A stretch of 64,000 nucleotides of DNA from an uncultured Prevotella sp. (GCA_934217675.1 CAKQCV010000001.1:124001-188000); one strand, 5' to 3'. Positions 1 to 8,104 are shown, counted from the stretch's first letter. Made by a program: numbers and translations. Notes: generated by a model not told the origin, from the sequence alone.

Positions 1-1
1 A

Positions 2-1639
2 TATTATGAAATCACTCTTAACGATGATAATTCTATAGACGTGAATTACGGTCGTGTTGGCAACACTCCCGCTTATCATCACTATGAAGCGCACGAAAAG
101 CAATTTCACGTTCTGAAATCTGTAAAGGAAGCCAAAGGCTATAAAGATGTTACAGCTTTGCATTCCGTAAAAACGGCATCTAATGCAATGGCAAAAAGCG
201 AAGAACTTGACTATAAACCAGTTGAAGACACAAAAATAAACAATCTTATCGAAGAACTTATCACTTCTGCAAGAGAGTTTGTTAAAGTAAACTATACTGT
301 CGGTGTTCAGGAAATCACTCCAAAGATGGTTTCTGAGGCAGAGAATGACCTGAATACTCTTATATCAATTGCACAGGACTCAAATGTCGCTCTTTGGCGG
401 TTTAATGAACAATTAAAAGAATTGTTTGTAGATATTCCTCGCCGCATGGGTGATGTTGGTTGCTACCTTGCAAAGACGAGTGCAGATTTTTCAAGGATTA
501 TTGAGCGTGAGCGTGATATGCTTGATAACATTAAAGGTCAAGTGAATACTATTGTTGCACCTTCACAAGACAACTCACAGAAAAAGGATACTACAGTTCT
601 CGATGCTTATGGTCTTTCTGTTTCTCCTGTTACATACGAAGAAGAAGACCAGATTTTATCACATTTGGGTAAAGATTATGGTGGTCTTGATGTAGACCGC
701 CGTTATGTTACCGCTTACAAAGTGGAGAACTCAGCAACAAGAAAAGCATACGAAGAGTTTAAAGCGACACATCAAATTTCTCGCCGTGACTGTAAGCTCT
801 TTTATCACGGAAGCAAAGTAGAGAACTGGTGGAGCATTATGAAGACAGGCTTGTCATTAAACCCGAATGCCTCTGTAACAGGAAAAATGTTCGGTAACGG
901 TCTTTATTTTGCAAGTGATTGCCGTAAGTCTTTAAACTATATGGATACAAAAAGTTCTCATTGGAACAACGGTAAACGTGATAGCGGCTATATGGCAATA
1001 TATTCGGTTGCTTTAGGCAAATGCTACGAACCTTACAATGCTTTGTATTCTTCTTTTAACAAAAAAGACCTTCCTAACGGTTGCTTATCTGTTTATGCTG
1101 ATAAACGGAAAACAGGCTTACAGAATGACGAATACGTTGTTTACGACCAAGCTCAGTGTACAATCAAATATTTGGTTGAAATGAAAGATTATAATTGCCG
1201 TAATAAGTATTACAATCTTGACCGCCGAGCATTTAGTAATGCTTTTAAAACTTCTTTATCTTCATTGAAAAAGACGAAAAACTCTTATGAAGCAGAGGTA
1301 TTGGTTGACAATCTTTCAGACTCTGCAAGCAAAGAATTTTATGACAAGATTTCTCGTGACTATGATTTCAAGAACTGCTATATTAAGTACAATCCTCGTT
1401 CTGATAATGTCGTTTTTTCTTTTAAAGGCTATGACGGAACTACGACTGTTTGTGACGGCAACTATTTAACTGCCGATGATAAAGCATTCTTATGCCGTGA
1501 ATTTAAAAAAGCGTATGTACTCAGCGAACAGGATTGGGCGAATTTAAATGAAGAAGCCAAATGCTTAGAAAGCGGCAAAACAATAGCAAAACCTTTAGCA
1601 GAAACGGAAAAACGTCATCGGAATCAATTGTCACGTTGA
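2..1639 (+). CDS. WGR-domain poly(ADP-ribose) polymerase (PARP), 5' end outside window
   Basis: The reading frame is open from the window edge, so the N-terminus is missing; the GTG at 41 is internal to the domain. Domains in order: a WGR domain (NYGRVGN near the edge, then F-x-K-x-x-GYKDVT), a helical stretch like the PARP regulatory domain, and a PARP catalytic domain. The H-Y-E triad is visible: His in FYHGSK (codon 806-808), Tyr in GNGLYFA (905-907), Glu in NDEYVVYD (1130-1132). The family transfers ADP-ribose from NAD+ to proteins or nucleic acids; the Glu is the elongating residue of true polymerases, so chain formation is plausible. About 150 residues follow the catalytic core with no recognised domain. 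It lies just upstream of the first repeat-protein gene and ends in QLSR rather than the ER ending. Target and role are unknown. Confidence 0.88.
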   Translation, partial: YYEITLNDDNSIDVNYGRVGNTPAYHHYEAHEKQFHVLKSVKEAKGYKDVTALHSVKTASNAMAKSEELDYKPVEDTKINNLIEELITSAREFVKVNYTVGVQEITPKMVSEAENDLNTLISIAQDSNVALWRFNEQLKELFVDIPRRMGDVGCYLAKTSADFSRIIERERDMLDNIKGQVNTIVAPSQDNSQKKDTTVLDAYGLSVSPVTYEEEDQILSHLGKDYGGLDVDRRYVTAYKVENSATRKAYEEFKATHQISRRDCKLFYHGSKVENWWSIMKTGLSLNPNASVTGKMFGNGLYFASDCRKSLNYMDTKSSHWNNGKRDSGYMAIYSVALGKCYEPYNALYSSFNKKDLPNGCLSVYADKRKTGLQNDEYVVYDQAQCTIKYLVEMKDYNCRNKYYNLDRRAFSNAFKTSLSSLKKTKNSYEAEVLVDNLSDSASKEFYDKISRDYDFKNCYIKYNPRSDNVVFSFKGYDGTTTVCDGNYLTADDKAFLCREFKKAYVLSEQDWANLNEEAKCLESGKTIAKPLAETEKRHRNQLSR

Positions 1640-1654
1640 CAATTCACAAATAGA

Positions 1655-1685
1655 AACACTTCCGTTCCACTGGAGCGGAAGTGTT
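1655..1685 (+). terminator. Dispersed intergenic hairpin, copy 1
   Basis: Arms of about 15 bases around CTTCCGTTCCA / TGGAGCGGAAG close over one central base, with one G-U pair. It lies 15 bases after the PARP stop. There is no strong T-run, so termination is possible but not certain; the same hairpin recurs at least eight times in this window. Confidence 0.6.
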
Positions 1686-1708
1686 ATGTGACTTACTGGT
1701 ACATAAAT
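1684..1708 (+). repeat. GTGGCTTAATG-type box, copy 1
   Basis: TTATGTGACTTACTGGTACA then TAAAT; the outer TTATGT and ACATAA are inverted repeats. It lies about 45 bases before the start at 1750, in the leader of a repeat-protein gene. Confidence 0.6.
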
Positions 1709-1749
1709 TAAATGTAAAAAACAATTTGTTTTCAGAAAGGATAAACAAT

Positions 1750-2403
1750 ATGAAATTCACAATAGATTTAAACAAATTATCTTATGAAACAAAAATAGCA
1801 TTGACTAAAGACGAACAAACCTCTCCCGAACTTCTTGTAGCTCTTGCAAATGATGCTTCAGAAAAAATTCGTTCAAATGTTGCAGTAAACAAGAATACAC
1901 CTGTAGAAAAGCTTATTGTGCTTGCCAGTGATGAAACTTGGTGGGTTCGTAAAGCTGTTGCTTTCAATCCTAATGTTCCTGTTGAAATACTCTCATTTCT
2001 TGCAAAAGATGTAAATGGTGATGTTCGTTGGGCTGTTGCAAGAAATGATAATACACCTGTAGAATCGCTTACTGCACTTGCAGATGACGAAGAATGGACG
2101 ATTCGTAGAGCTGTTGCTGAAAACAAAAACACAAGTGTTGAAACACTTGCTATACTTGCAAAAGACAAAAACGATGATATCCGTTGGGCTGTTGCCGACA
2201 ACAGAAATACGCCTGCCACTGTACTTGCTATACTTGCAAAAGACAAATACGATGATGTCCGTTGGGCGGTTGCTGAAAACGAAAACACTCCTTACAATAC
2301 GCTTGTTATGCTCTCAAAAGACAACAACGAAAGGGTAAGTGAAGCGGCAAAAGATGCTCTTAAAGAACGCAAAGAGAAAAGCAAAACTCGTATTGAAAGA
2401 TAA
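1750..2403 (+). CDS. LRV/HEAT-type repeat protein, 217 aa
   Basis: The start is ATG 1750, with CAGAAAGGA eight bases upstream; the in-frame ATG at 1681 lies inside the intergenic repeat and has no ribosome site. An N-terminal cap of type B (LNKLSYETKIAL...SPELL) is followed by seven units of about 24 residues, each with I/V-R-x-x-V-A then N-x-N-T-P and LAKD, and a C-cap VSEAAKDALKERK. Such units resemble the leucine-rich-variant (LRV) and HEAT families, which form right-handed alpha solenoids used for binding. There is no signal peptide, membrane segment or iron-sulphur cysteine cluster, so it is probably a cytosolic binding protein. It ends in KTRIER, an ending shared by most paralogs here. 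Confidence 0.85.
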   Translation: MKFTIDLNKLSYETKIALTKDEQTSPELLVALANDASEKIRSNVAVNKNTPVEKLIVLASDETWWVRKAVAFNPNVPVEILSFLAKDVNGDVRWAVARNDNTPVESLTALADDEEWTIRRAVAENKNTSVETLAILAKDKNDDIRWAVADNRNTPATVLAILAKDKYDDVRWAVAENENTPYNTLVMLSKDNNERVSEAAKDALKERKEKSKTRIER

Positions 2404-2425
2404 TCGTTTGATACGTTCAATTTTG

Positions 2426-2450
2426 TTATGTGGCTTAACAACACATAAAT
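2426..2450 (+). repeat. GTGGCTTAATG-type box, copy 2
   Basis: TTATGTGGCTTAACAACACA then TAAAT. No hairpin precedes this copy. It is followed by AATGTAACC and the AGAAAGGA ribosome site of the gene at 2491. Confidence 0.6.
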
Positions 2451-2490
2451 AAAATGTAACCATAAATTACCGTAGAAAGGACGAAACAAT

Positions 2491-3384
2491 ATGAATAAAG
2501 AAAACATTTTATCAAAGATAAGTAAAATGCCTGAAGAAGAGGTTATAGACTTAGCTTGTAACACTTCTGATGTTGAGATACTTAACATATTGGCTGAAAA
2601 TGAAAATTGCGAAGTTCGTTGTGTGGTTGCAGGAAATAAGAATACACCTGCCAATATGCTCACAATGCTTGCACAAGATAAAGATGCCGATGTCCGTAGT
2701 GGGGTTGCATCAAACGAAAATACATCTGTTGATGTACTTACTATGCTTGCAAAAGATGAAGATATTTATGTTCGTTGGGCGGTTGCCAACAACAGAAATA
2801 CACCTGCCGATGTACTTGCTATACTTGCAAAAGACAAATACGATGATGTCCGTTGGGCGGTTGCTGTAAATAAAAATACGTCTGTCAACGTACTTGCTAT
2901 GCTTGCAAAAGACGAAGACGATGATGTTCGTAGAACTGTTGCGGGAAATAAAAACACAAGTGTCGAAACACTTGTTATGCTTGTCAGAGATAAAGAATGG
3001 TGGGTTCGTAGTGCCGTTGCATTAAATGAGAATACGCCAGTCGAAACACTTGCTGTGCTTGCAAAGGATATAGATTGGCGGGTTCGTGAAGAGGTCGCAT
3101 TAAATGCAAGCACCTCTGCTGATATGCTTGCTATGCTTGCAAAAGATAAAGATTATGAGGTTCGTAAAGCAGTTGCCGCAAACAGAAATACATCTGCTGA
3201 TGTGCTTGCTATGCTTGCAAAAGATGTAGTTATTGATGTTCGTTGTGCTGTTGCAAAAAATAAAAATACAAGTGTCGAAACGCTTGTTATGCTCTCAAAA
3301 GACAACAACGAAGGGGTAAGTGAAGCGGCTAAAGATGCTCTTAAAGAACACAAAGAAAAAAACAAAACCAGTATGGAACGGTAA
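2491..3384 (+). CDS. LRV/HEAT-type repeat protein, 297 aa
   Basis: ATG 2491 follows GTAGAAAGGACG. The N-terminal cap is type A (MNKENILSKISKMPEEE, then TSDVEILNILAENE), shared with the genes at 3493, 32996, 34484, 42030 and 46541. Nine 24-residue units follow, then the C-cap VSEAAKDALKEHK and the ending KTSMER. Residues just before each V-R (D-x-x-x) vary most between units and would line one face of the solenoid. The DNA of units near 2226-2280 in the previous gene recurs almost unchanged at 2826-2870 here, indicating exchange between neighbours. It is predicted cytosolic; the ligand is unknown. Confidence 0.85.
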   Translation: MNKENILSKISKMPEEEVIDLACNTSDVEILNILAENENCEVRCVVAGNKNTPANMLTMLAQDKDADVRSGVASNENTSVDVLTMLAKDEDIYVRWAVANNRNTPADVLAILAKDKYDDVRWAVAVNKNTSVNVLAMLAKDEDDDVRRTVAGNKNTSVETLVMLVRDKEWWVRSAVALNENTPVETLAVLAKDIDWRVREEVALNASTSADMLAMLAKDKDYEVRKAVAANRNTSADVLAMLAKDVVIDVRCAVAKNKNTSVETLVMLSKDNNEGVSEAAKDALKEHKEKNKTSMER

Positions 3385-3394
3385 CAATATCTCA

Positions 3395-3421
3395 CACTTC
3401 CGTTCCACTGGAGCGGAAGTG
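3395..3421 (+). terminator. Dispersed intergenic hairpin, copy 2
   Basis: Identical core to copy 1, eleven bases after the stop at 3384, with arms CACTTCCGTTCCA and its near-complement including one G-U pair. No T-run follows. Confidence 0.55.
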
Positions 3422-3428
3422 CCGTTTG

Positions 3429-3453
3429 TTATGCGGCTTAATGGTACATAAAT
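3429..3453 (+). repeat. GTGGCTTAATG-type box, copy 3
   Basis: TTATGCGGCTTAATGGTACA then TAAAT, 40 bases before the ATG at 3493 and preceded by hairpin copy 2. Confidence 0.6.
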
Positions 3454-3492
3454 CAATTGTAAACGTAAATTACTGTCAGAAAGGAAATCATT

Positions 3493-4686
3493 ATGAATAA
3501 CGAAAACATTTTATCAAAGATAAGTAAAATGCCTGAAGAAGAGGTTATAGACTTAGCTTGTAACACTTCTGATGTTGAGATACTTAAAATATTGGCTGAA
3601 AATGAAAATTATGAGGTTCGTCGTGCAGTTGCAGGAAACGAATATACTTCCGCTGATATGCTTGTAATGCTTGCCAGTGATAAAAATTGGTGTGTTCGTT
3701 GTGTGGTTGCCGTAAATGAAAATACATCTATTGATGTGCTTGCTATGCTTGCAAAAGATAAAGATAGTGATGTTCGTGGGAATGTTGCATGGAATGAAAA
3801 CACTCCTATTGAAATTCTTGCTGTTCTTGCACAGGACGAGGAAGTGTGGGTTCGTAGTGTCGTTGCAAAAAATGAGAATACGCCAGTCGAAACACTTGCT
3901 GTGCTTGCAAAAGACAAACATTATGAGGTTCGTAGTTCCGTTGCAAGAAATAAAAACACTCCTATTGAAATTCTTGCTGTTCTTGCAAAAGACGATTATG
4001 GTGATGTTCGTTTTGCCGTTGTAGAAAATAAAAATACAAGTGCCGAAGCACTTGCTATGCTTACAAAAGATAACGATGTATGGATAAGCAAAACGGCTGA
4101 AAACGCTCTTAAAGAACGTAACAAAAAATTAGGGAAGGAAAACAATATGATTTTAACATTAGATGTTACTACGCTCCCTTATGACGTAAGAATGGCGATG
4201 GCTGAGAATGAAGAGTCTCCTCTTGAACTTCTTGAAGTTCTTGCTTATGACTCTGACGGAGATGTGAGGGAAGAGGTTGCAAAAAACAAAAGTGTAACGG
4301 CGCACATTCTTGGCAAAATAACTGATTACGAACTTGCAAACGAATTAGACCAGACAATTCTTTGCGTAATATCAGACCACCCTTTGACTACAACAAAAAC
4401 TCTTAACAAAATCCTGAATTTTAAAGAATGGGGTGATGAAGACAAAAGAAATGAAACGCTATCCTGTATGGCTGTTAATCCGAATTTGAGTGCGGCTATG
4501 CTTGAAAAATTAGCACACGAGGATTTAGATGATTATATTAAAAAATGTATTGCTGAGAACCCCAGTACAAGTGTAAAGACACTTAAATTTCTCGCTTACA
4601 AATATGAGGACGAATATGTAAATGCACCTGCAAAAGAGGCACTTGAAAAGCGTGGCGTTCACACAAAAAGCAATATAGAAAGATGA
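3493..4686 (+). CDS. Fused double repeat protein (type A unit + type B-like unit), 397 aa
   Basis: ATG 3493 follows CAGAAAGGAAATC. Residues 1-218 form a complete type A repeat protein: cap, six units and the normal C-cap ISKTAENALKERNKK. Directly in frame, residue 219 is a Met (4147) preceded by AGGGAAGGAAAACAAT, a good ribosome site, and begins a type B-like cap (LTLDVTTLPYDVRMAM) with more divergent repeats to the end KSNIER, stop TGA. The layout looks like two genes joined by loss of the first stop and intergenic DNA, while the second start signal is still present. Translation from 4147 as a separate 179-residue protein is possible. Confidence 0.82.
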   Translation: MNNENILSKISKMPEEEVIDLACNTSDVEILKILAENENYEVRRAVAGNEYTSADMLVMLASDKNWCVRCVVAVNENTSIDVLAMLAKDKDSDVRGNVAWNENTPIEILAVLAQDEEVWVRSVVAKNENTPVETLAVLAKDKHYEVRSSVARNKNTPIEILAVLAKDDYGDVRFAVVENKNTSAEALAMLTKDNDVWISKTAENALKERNKKLGKENNMILTLDVTTLPYDVRMAMAENEESPLELLEVLAYDSDGDVREEVAKNKSVTAHILGKITDYELANELDQTILCVISDHPLTTTKTLNKILNFKEWGDEDKRNETLSCMAVNPNLSAAMLEKLAHEDLDDYIKKCIAENPSTSVKTLKFLAYKYEDEYVNAPAKEALEKRGVHTKSNIER

Positions 4687-4694
4687 TTTTGTAA

Positions 4695-4717
4695 CTTCCA
4701 TTCCAGTGGAACAGAAG
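4695..4717 (+). terminator. Dispersed intergenic hairpin, degenerate copy
   Basis: CTTCCATTCCA and TGGAACAGAAG face each other with two unpaired C-A positions. It lies nine bases after the stop at 4686. No GTGGCTTAATG box follows this copy. Confidence 0.4.
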
Positions 4718-4754
4718 TTAATTGGCGTTTTTCTTATATGAAAGGAGTTAAAAA

Positions 4755-5675
4755 ATGAAAGCTTATTCTGACCTTACCAACCGCACAGAAGATTGTGTAG
4801 ATACAATGTATCATTTAATTAACAGCAGTGATGAAAATGCAAGAGCGGCTATTGCAAGTCACGGCTTTGATGATGAATACTTTTCAAACGATGAAAGTCC
4901 TATTGTTCGCATAGCTGTTGCAGAACATACAAAGGACATAAACATTCTTAAAAAACTATCCCACGATGAAATGGCTACTGTTCGTATGGCTGTTGTTCAG
5001 CACACGGATAATGAAGAAATTCTTAAATCAATGGTAAATGACATCTGGATAATTCGTGCCGAACTTGCCAAAAATCCGTGTGTTCACCCTCTTCTTATGG
5101 ACGACACTGATGTGTGTGTAAGACGTACAATTGCTGAAACCACAAATGACACAAACATATTAAATCATTACTTGTCAGATGAAGACGTTGGTGTCAGAGA
5201 AAATGTTGCTCTTAGAGGTTTCGGTCACGATGTCCTTATAAAAGATGACCGTTACTCTGTCTTAGAAGCAATTGCAAAGACAAGCAACGATGAAAAAATA
5301 TTGAATCAGCTTATTAATGCTCCTTTAAGTGCCGATTTACGTTTAATTGTTGCAGAACGTGGTCTTTTGCTTGATGAACTTAAAAACGACCATTGGCACG
5401 AAATACGTAAGGCTGTAGCAATAAACACAAAAGATGCAGTCTTGCTTCACGACATGGCATATAATGAGATAATGAAATTTCCTCATCTGTTTTCAAGAGA
5501 AAATTCATATAGCGTTCTATGGAGCATTGCACATAACGAAAACGTTAAAGAGGGCGATAAAAGCGGCATATATAACATATTAAAACATGATTCGTTTTAT
5601 GCAGATAAAATAAATGAAGAGCGTACAGCAAGACCGCAAAAGCAGTCTTCAGATATAAAAACAGAAAGGAATTAA
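4755..5675 (+). CDS. Divergent HEAT/LRV-like repeat protein, 306 aa
   Basis: ATG 4755 follows GAAAGGAG. Units of 22-24 residues carry the V-R-x-x-V-A core (IVRIAVAEHT, VRMAVVQHT, VRRTIAETT) but lack the N-x-N-T-P turn of the main family; short units ending in GFDDEYF or GFGHDVL resemble the KQGYGLDVL units of the gene at 31201. It is predicted to be an alpha solenoid in the cytosol. The last codons (KTERN) contain GAAAGGA, which is the ribosome site of the next gene at 5681, so the two are translationally linked and its ER ending may have that cause. Confidence 0.7.
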   Translation: MKAYSDLTNRTEDCVDTMYHLINSSDENARAAIASHGFDDEYFSNDESPIVRIAVAEHTKDINILKKLSHDEMATVRMAVVQHTDNEEILKSMVNDIWIIRAELAKNPCVHPLLMDDTDVCVRRTIAETTNDTNILNHYLSDEDVGVRENVALRGFGHDVLIKDDRYSVLEAIAKTSNDEKILNQLINAPLSADLRLIVAERGLLLDELKNDHWHEIRKAVAINTKDAVLLHDMAYNEIMKFPHLFSRENSYSVLWSIAHNENVKEGDKSGIYNILKHDSFYADKINEERTARPQKQSSDIKTERN

Positions 5676-5680
5676 AAATT

Positions 5681-7288
5681 ATGCGTTTCAGAGATTATTT
5701 CAGAGACAAGGTTAAAGATTTATGCGTCAGCATAGTAAACAGCCTTACATCTTCAGATGAATTTTCGGAAAATGAAAAAGAAAGAGAAATTGCAATCATC
5801 GAAAATCAAAAGAAGAGGTATGCAAACAAAGAGTTCTACAACAATAACAATCTGCGTGAGGTTATCCCTGTCCTTGAAACCGCAGATAAAGAGTTGAAGA
5901 AGGATAACCGTGATTCAATACATAAAGATGCAAAATCGGCAATCAAGAAGCTGAAAAAGCATCTGAAGGTAATTGATGCAAAGAGAGAAGATTTTCTTTT
6001 TGCTCTTGAAAGCATCGTAAATGATGACGAGAATAAAAAAAGTTATATTCTTTACAAAGATGAAACGTCAAGAAACATCGTTCTTTACAACTATCTGAAC
6101 GAAGCGACAAATTTGGTTGCTACAGAAAACGGTACTATTAACGATAGCGTTGTTAAGCCTGCGGTAATTACCATAGACCTTGATACCAACTATGTAAGTG
6201 AGTATAAAACAGTCAATGAAATGTTCGAAAAAGACGATAAATACGCAAGCTGTATTCCGACAAAAGAGGGTTTGTATATTTATAATGCTGACGCTTTCCG
6301 CAACGACATTTCTCAGAATGGTACAGAATTTATGAGAGATACAAGCGGCAAGGAAGGTTATAAAATAGCTCTTGAACTTATTGATGCTGAATTTGATACC
6401 GAAGCAGAGTTAATACAGAATCAGGTTCTCCGCAACAAAAAGCAACTTAATTTTGACCTTCTTACCGAAGTCGAGAACACAGCAGAACTTTATGACAATG
6501 TAAGATACGATGAGAAAGCTAATAAAGTCACAATTTATTCTGAGAATGGTAAAAGCCAAATGGACTTATATTACTCAGTGAATGGTCTTACATCGGCTTA
6601 TTTTAAATCAGAGAAAGATGAATTAACAAAGGTTTATGATTATCGTGACGAAGAAAACGGTTTTTCAAATATCCGTTCTTCTGCATATCATCAGCTTTTA
6701 AAGAATGACGCTTTTGAAAGCTTCCTCAACATTGACGGCAACTACATTGACCTTGAAGCGTTAGAGACTTATGAAGCAAATCTTGCATTCATAGACGAAA
6801 CTTTCAAAGGTGCAAACAAATATAACGAAAAGCAGGTCGGCAAAACGGAGATTGTAAACTCAACATATAATTACAAGCTCTTTTATAGCGAGTCGTTGGA
6901 GCAAAAGATGCTTAAACGTGCAGAAGAATACAGAAACGCCGTTCCTGACGATGTAACAGTAACGTATAATCCTTATAACAATACAATAAATCTTTCAAAT
7001 GAAGGCAAAGTTCTTTCAATCACGTTTGATGAACTCGGCAGTCGTATGGATATATTCTTCAAGCAAGAAGGAGCGAAAGTTACCTCAAAAAACAGCGTTA
7101 TTGAAGACCACAGGCTCAGGAATAAGGCTGTCCTTGAAGATGATGTATTTAAGCACATCACAGAAAACTTGGGCGTATCTATTCAGGATATAGCCAGAGG
7201 TCAGGCGGGCAAGATATTGTCTGATGCCGAGATACAAGCAAAAAAGGATACCGAAGGAAGAAAAGTAAAGAAATCAATTGAAAGATAA
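5681..7288 (+). CDS. Unknown 535-aa protein ending in KKSIER
   Basis: It starts at ATG 5681, eight bases after GAAAGGA, which lies inside the upstream gene. No family was recognised. The first 25 residues (RFRDYFRDKVKDLCVSIV) could form an amphipathic helix; residues 30-120 are highly charged and probably helical; the rest is acidic with Asp/Asn-rich strands (e.g. NKVTIYSENG, and later NTINLSNEG) suggesting two related beta-rich modules. There is no signal peptide or membrane segment. It shares the S-I-E-R C-terminus with the repeat family although unrelated in sequence, and is followed by a terminator, so here the ER ending cannot be a ribosome site for another gene. Confidence 0.7.
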   Translation: MRFRDYFRDKVKDLCVSIVNSLTSSDEFSENEKEREIAIIENQKKRYANKEFYNNNNLREVIPVLETADKELKKDNRDSIHKDAKSAIKKLKKHLKVIDAKREDFLFALESIVNDDENKKSYILYKDETSRNIVLYNYLNEATNLVATENGTINDSVVKPAVITIDLDTNYVSEYKTVNEMFEKDDKYASCIPTKEGLYIYNADAFRNDISQNGTEFMRDTSGKEGYKIALELIDAEFDTEAELIQNQVLRNKKQLNFDLLTEVENTAELYDNVRYDEKANKVTIYSENGKSQMDLYYSVNGLTSAYFKSEKDELTKVYDYRDEENGFSNIRSSAYHQLLKNDAFESFLNIDGNYIDLEALETYEANLAFIDETFKGANKYNEKQVGKTEIVNSTYNYKLFYSESLEQKMLKRAEEYRNAVPDDVTVTYNPYNNTINLSNEGKVLSITFDELGSRMDIFFKQEGAKVTSKNSVIEDHRLRNKAVLEDDVFKHITENLGVSIQDIARGQAGKILSDAEIQAKKDTEGRKVKKSIER

Positions 7289-7307
7289 CTTCCTTTTTGA
7301 GCAAAAC

Positions 7308-7337
7308 AAAAGCCCGTTCTATTTAGAATGGGCTTTT
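7308..7337 (+). terminator. Rho-independent terminator
   Basis: AAAGCCCGTTCT and AGAATGGGCTTTT form a stem with a short loop and T-run 20 bases after the stop of the gene at 5681-7288. Confidence 0.85.
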
Positions 7338-7352
7338 ATAGCATTATAAGAC

Positions 7353-7447
7353 GAAAAAAACCACCCATCTAAAAAGATAAGTGGTTTACATAAATGAGTA
7401 CGTTTTATGCTTTTTTCAAGCTCCCGAAGCTTTCCCAATGCTTCCTA
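7353..7447 (-). ncRNA. Small minus-strand RNA, about 95 nt, unknown type
   Basis: A minus-strand promoter at 7482-7454 would start a transcript near 7447. It would contain an AAGCT-TCGGG-AGCTT hairpin and end at a stem (AACCAC / GTGGTT, 7359-7386) followed by seven Us. No ORF with a ribosome site is present. The size and location beside a type I toxin locus suggest a regulatory antisense-type RNA, but no complementary target was identified. Confidence 0.5.
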
Positions 7448-7453
7448 ACTATT

Positions 7454-7482
7454 ATTATACATCATTCGTTATTAATTGTCAA
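7454..7482 (-). promoter_or_regulatory. Promoter of the small minus-strand RNA
   Basis: On the minus strand TTGACA (7482-7477), 17 bases, TATAAT (7459-7454): a consensus housekeeping promoter. Confidence 0.75.
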
Positions 7483-7587
7483 TAGGGAACGAACAATTAT
7501 ATTTTATATTTTGTTTTTTCTCTCATATAGCAGTCGGCTGTCATTCACATCGTTTGTCGCTATTTCGCATAGCACTGCGGTTTTGTG

Positions 7588-7616
7588 TTGACACAGCTTT
7601 TGAAATATGATATAAT
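7588..7616 (+). promoter_or_regulatory. Promoter of type I toxin mRNA
   Basis: TTGACA 7588-7593, 17-base spacer, TATAAT 7611-7616, giving a leader of about 97 bases before the toxin start at 7720. Confidence 0.75.
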
Positions 7617-7719
7617 TATATTAACAAGGGAATCACATACACACAGATGGGGCGGTGTCAAACTCCGAGCGTAGCAAAACGTTTTTATTTATTTTTGTTA
7701 CGAAAGGGGGGAGACAGCT

Positions 7720-7896
7720 ATGAGCGATATTATTCAAATCATAGGCATAGCAGTAGACCTGCTAACTACTATTGTCGATGTCATATTACATACGGCTAAA
7801 CCGTGCAAGAAAAAACATCGAATAAAAGTAGAACCGCCTGCTTCTCACACAAGCAAGGCGGTTCGTGTTTGCGTTAAACGCAAGCATAAGTCTTAA
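7720..7896 (+). CDS. Small hydrophobic type I toxin, Fst/par-like, 58 aa
   Basis: ATG 7720 is preceded by a very strong AAAGGGGGG ribosome site. Residues 4-23 are a hydrophobic helix (IIQIIGIAVDLLTTIVDVIL) and the tail is strongly basic with Lys, Arg and His, as in membrane-acting type I toxins. The organisation matches the enterococcal par/Fst type: a convergent antisense RNA starts downstream at about 7941 and overlaps the 3' end of the toxin mRNA. Both transcripts begin with related blocks (AACAAGGGA / AACAAGGAA, then ACTCCGAGC), matching the direct repeats through which such RNAs pair. The hairpin in the overlap (7838-7864) sits inside the toxin coding sequence. Confidence 0.72.
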   Translation: MSDIIQIIGIAVDLLTTIVDVILHTAKPCKKKHRIKVEPPASHTSKAVRVCVKRKHKS

Positions 7897-7941
7897 TTGT
7901 TTGCTCGGAGTAACCGTCTACATAGTAGTGGCTTCCTTGTT
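7835..7941 (-). ncRNA. Antisense antitoxin RNA of the Fst/par-like locus
   Basis: It starts near 7941 from the minus promoter and runs about 105 nt into the toxin gene. Its terminator is the ACCGCC-TGCTT / AAGCA-GGCGGT stem. The 5' region shares the AACAAGG and ACTCCGAGC blocks with the toxin mRNA leader, giving complementarity both there and at the overlapping 3' ends. A diverged second copy lies at 27040-27152 without its toxin. Confidence 0.68.
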
Positions 7942-7947
7942 ATCTTT

Positions 7948-7976
7948 ATTATAGCACCTTATTTGCACACTGTCAA
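7948..7976 (-). promoter_or_regulatory. Promoter of antitoxin RNA
   Basis: Minus strand TTGACA (7976-7971), 17 bases, TATAAT (7953-7948). Confidence 0.78.
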
Positions 7977-8070
7977 TAGGTTTTTGGCTATTGCTTTTAT
8001 TGATTGAAAGGTAGAGGCATCAAAAGTGGCTCAAAGAAATAAGAAGAGCAACCCAGAACGATAATGATAT

Positions 8071-8104
8071 AGAAGCCGTAACACCTTGTACGGCTTCTTT
8101 GTTT
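8071..8104 (+). terminator. Terminator of an unidentified short transcript
   Basis: AGAAGCCGTA and TACGGCTTCT with a following TTTGTTTG. The 100 bases upstream hold only a 12-codon GTG frame at about 8032; no convincing gene was found. Between this site and 8290 nothing else was recognised. Confidence 0.6.

Noticed and set aside
1681..1749. Upstream ATG 1681 as the start of the first repeat gene
   Set aside because: It lies inside the intergenic hairpin and box; ATG 1750 has a proper ribosome site and the family cap.
4755..5675. ER near the end of this protein (KTERN) as an example of the shared ending
   Set aside because: The GAAAGGA there is the ribosome site of the gene at 5681, which explains it without a protein-level signal.
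8020..8070. GTG frame of 12 codons (VAQRNKKSNPER)
   Set aside because: It is too short, with poor ribosome-site spacing; the ER ending is noted but not enough to call a gene.
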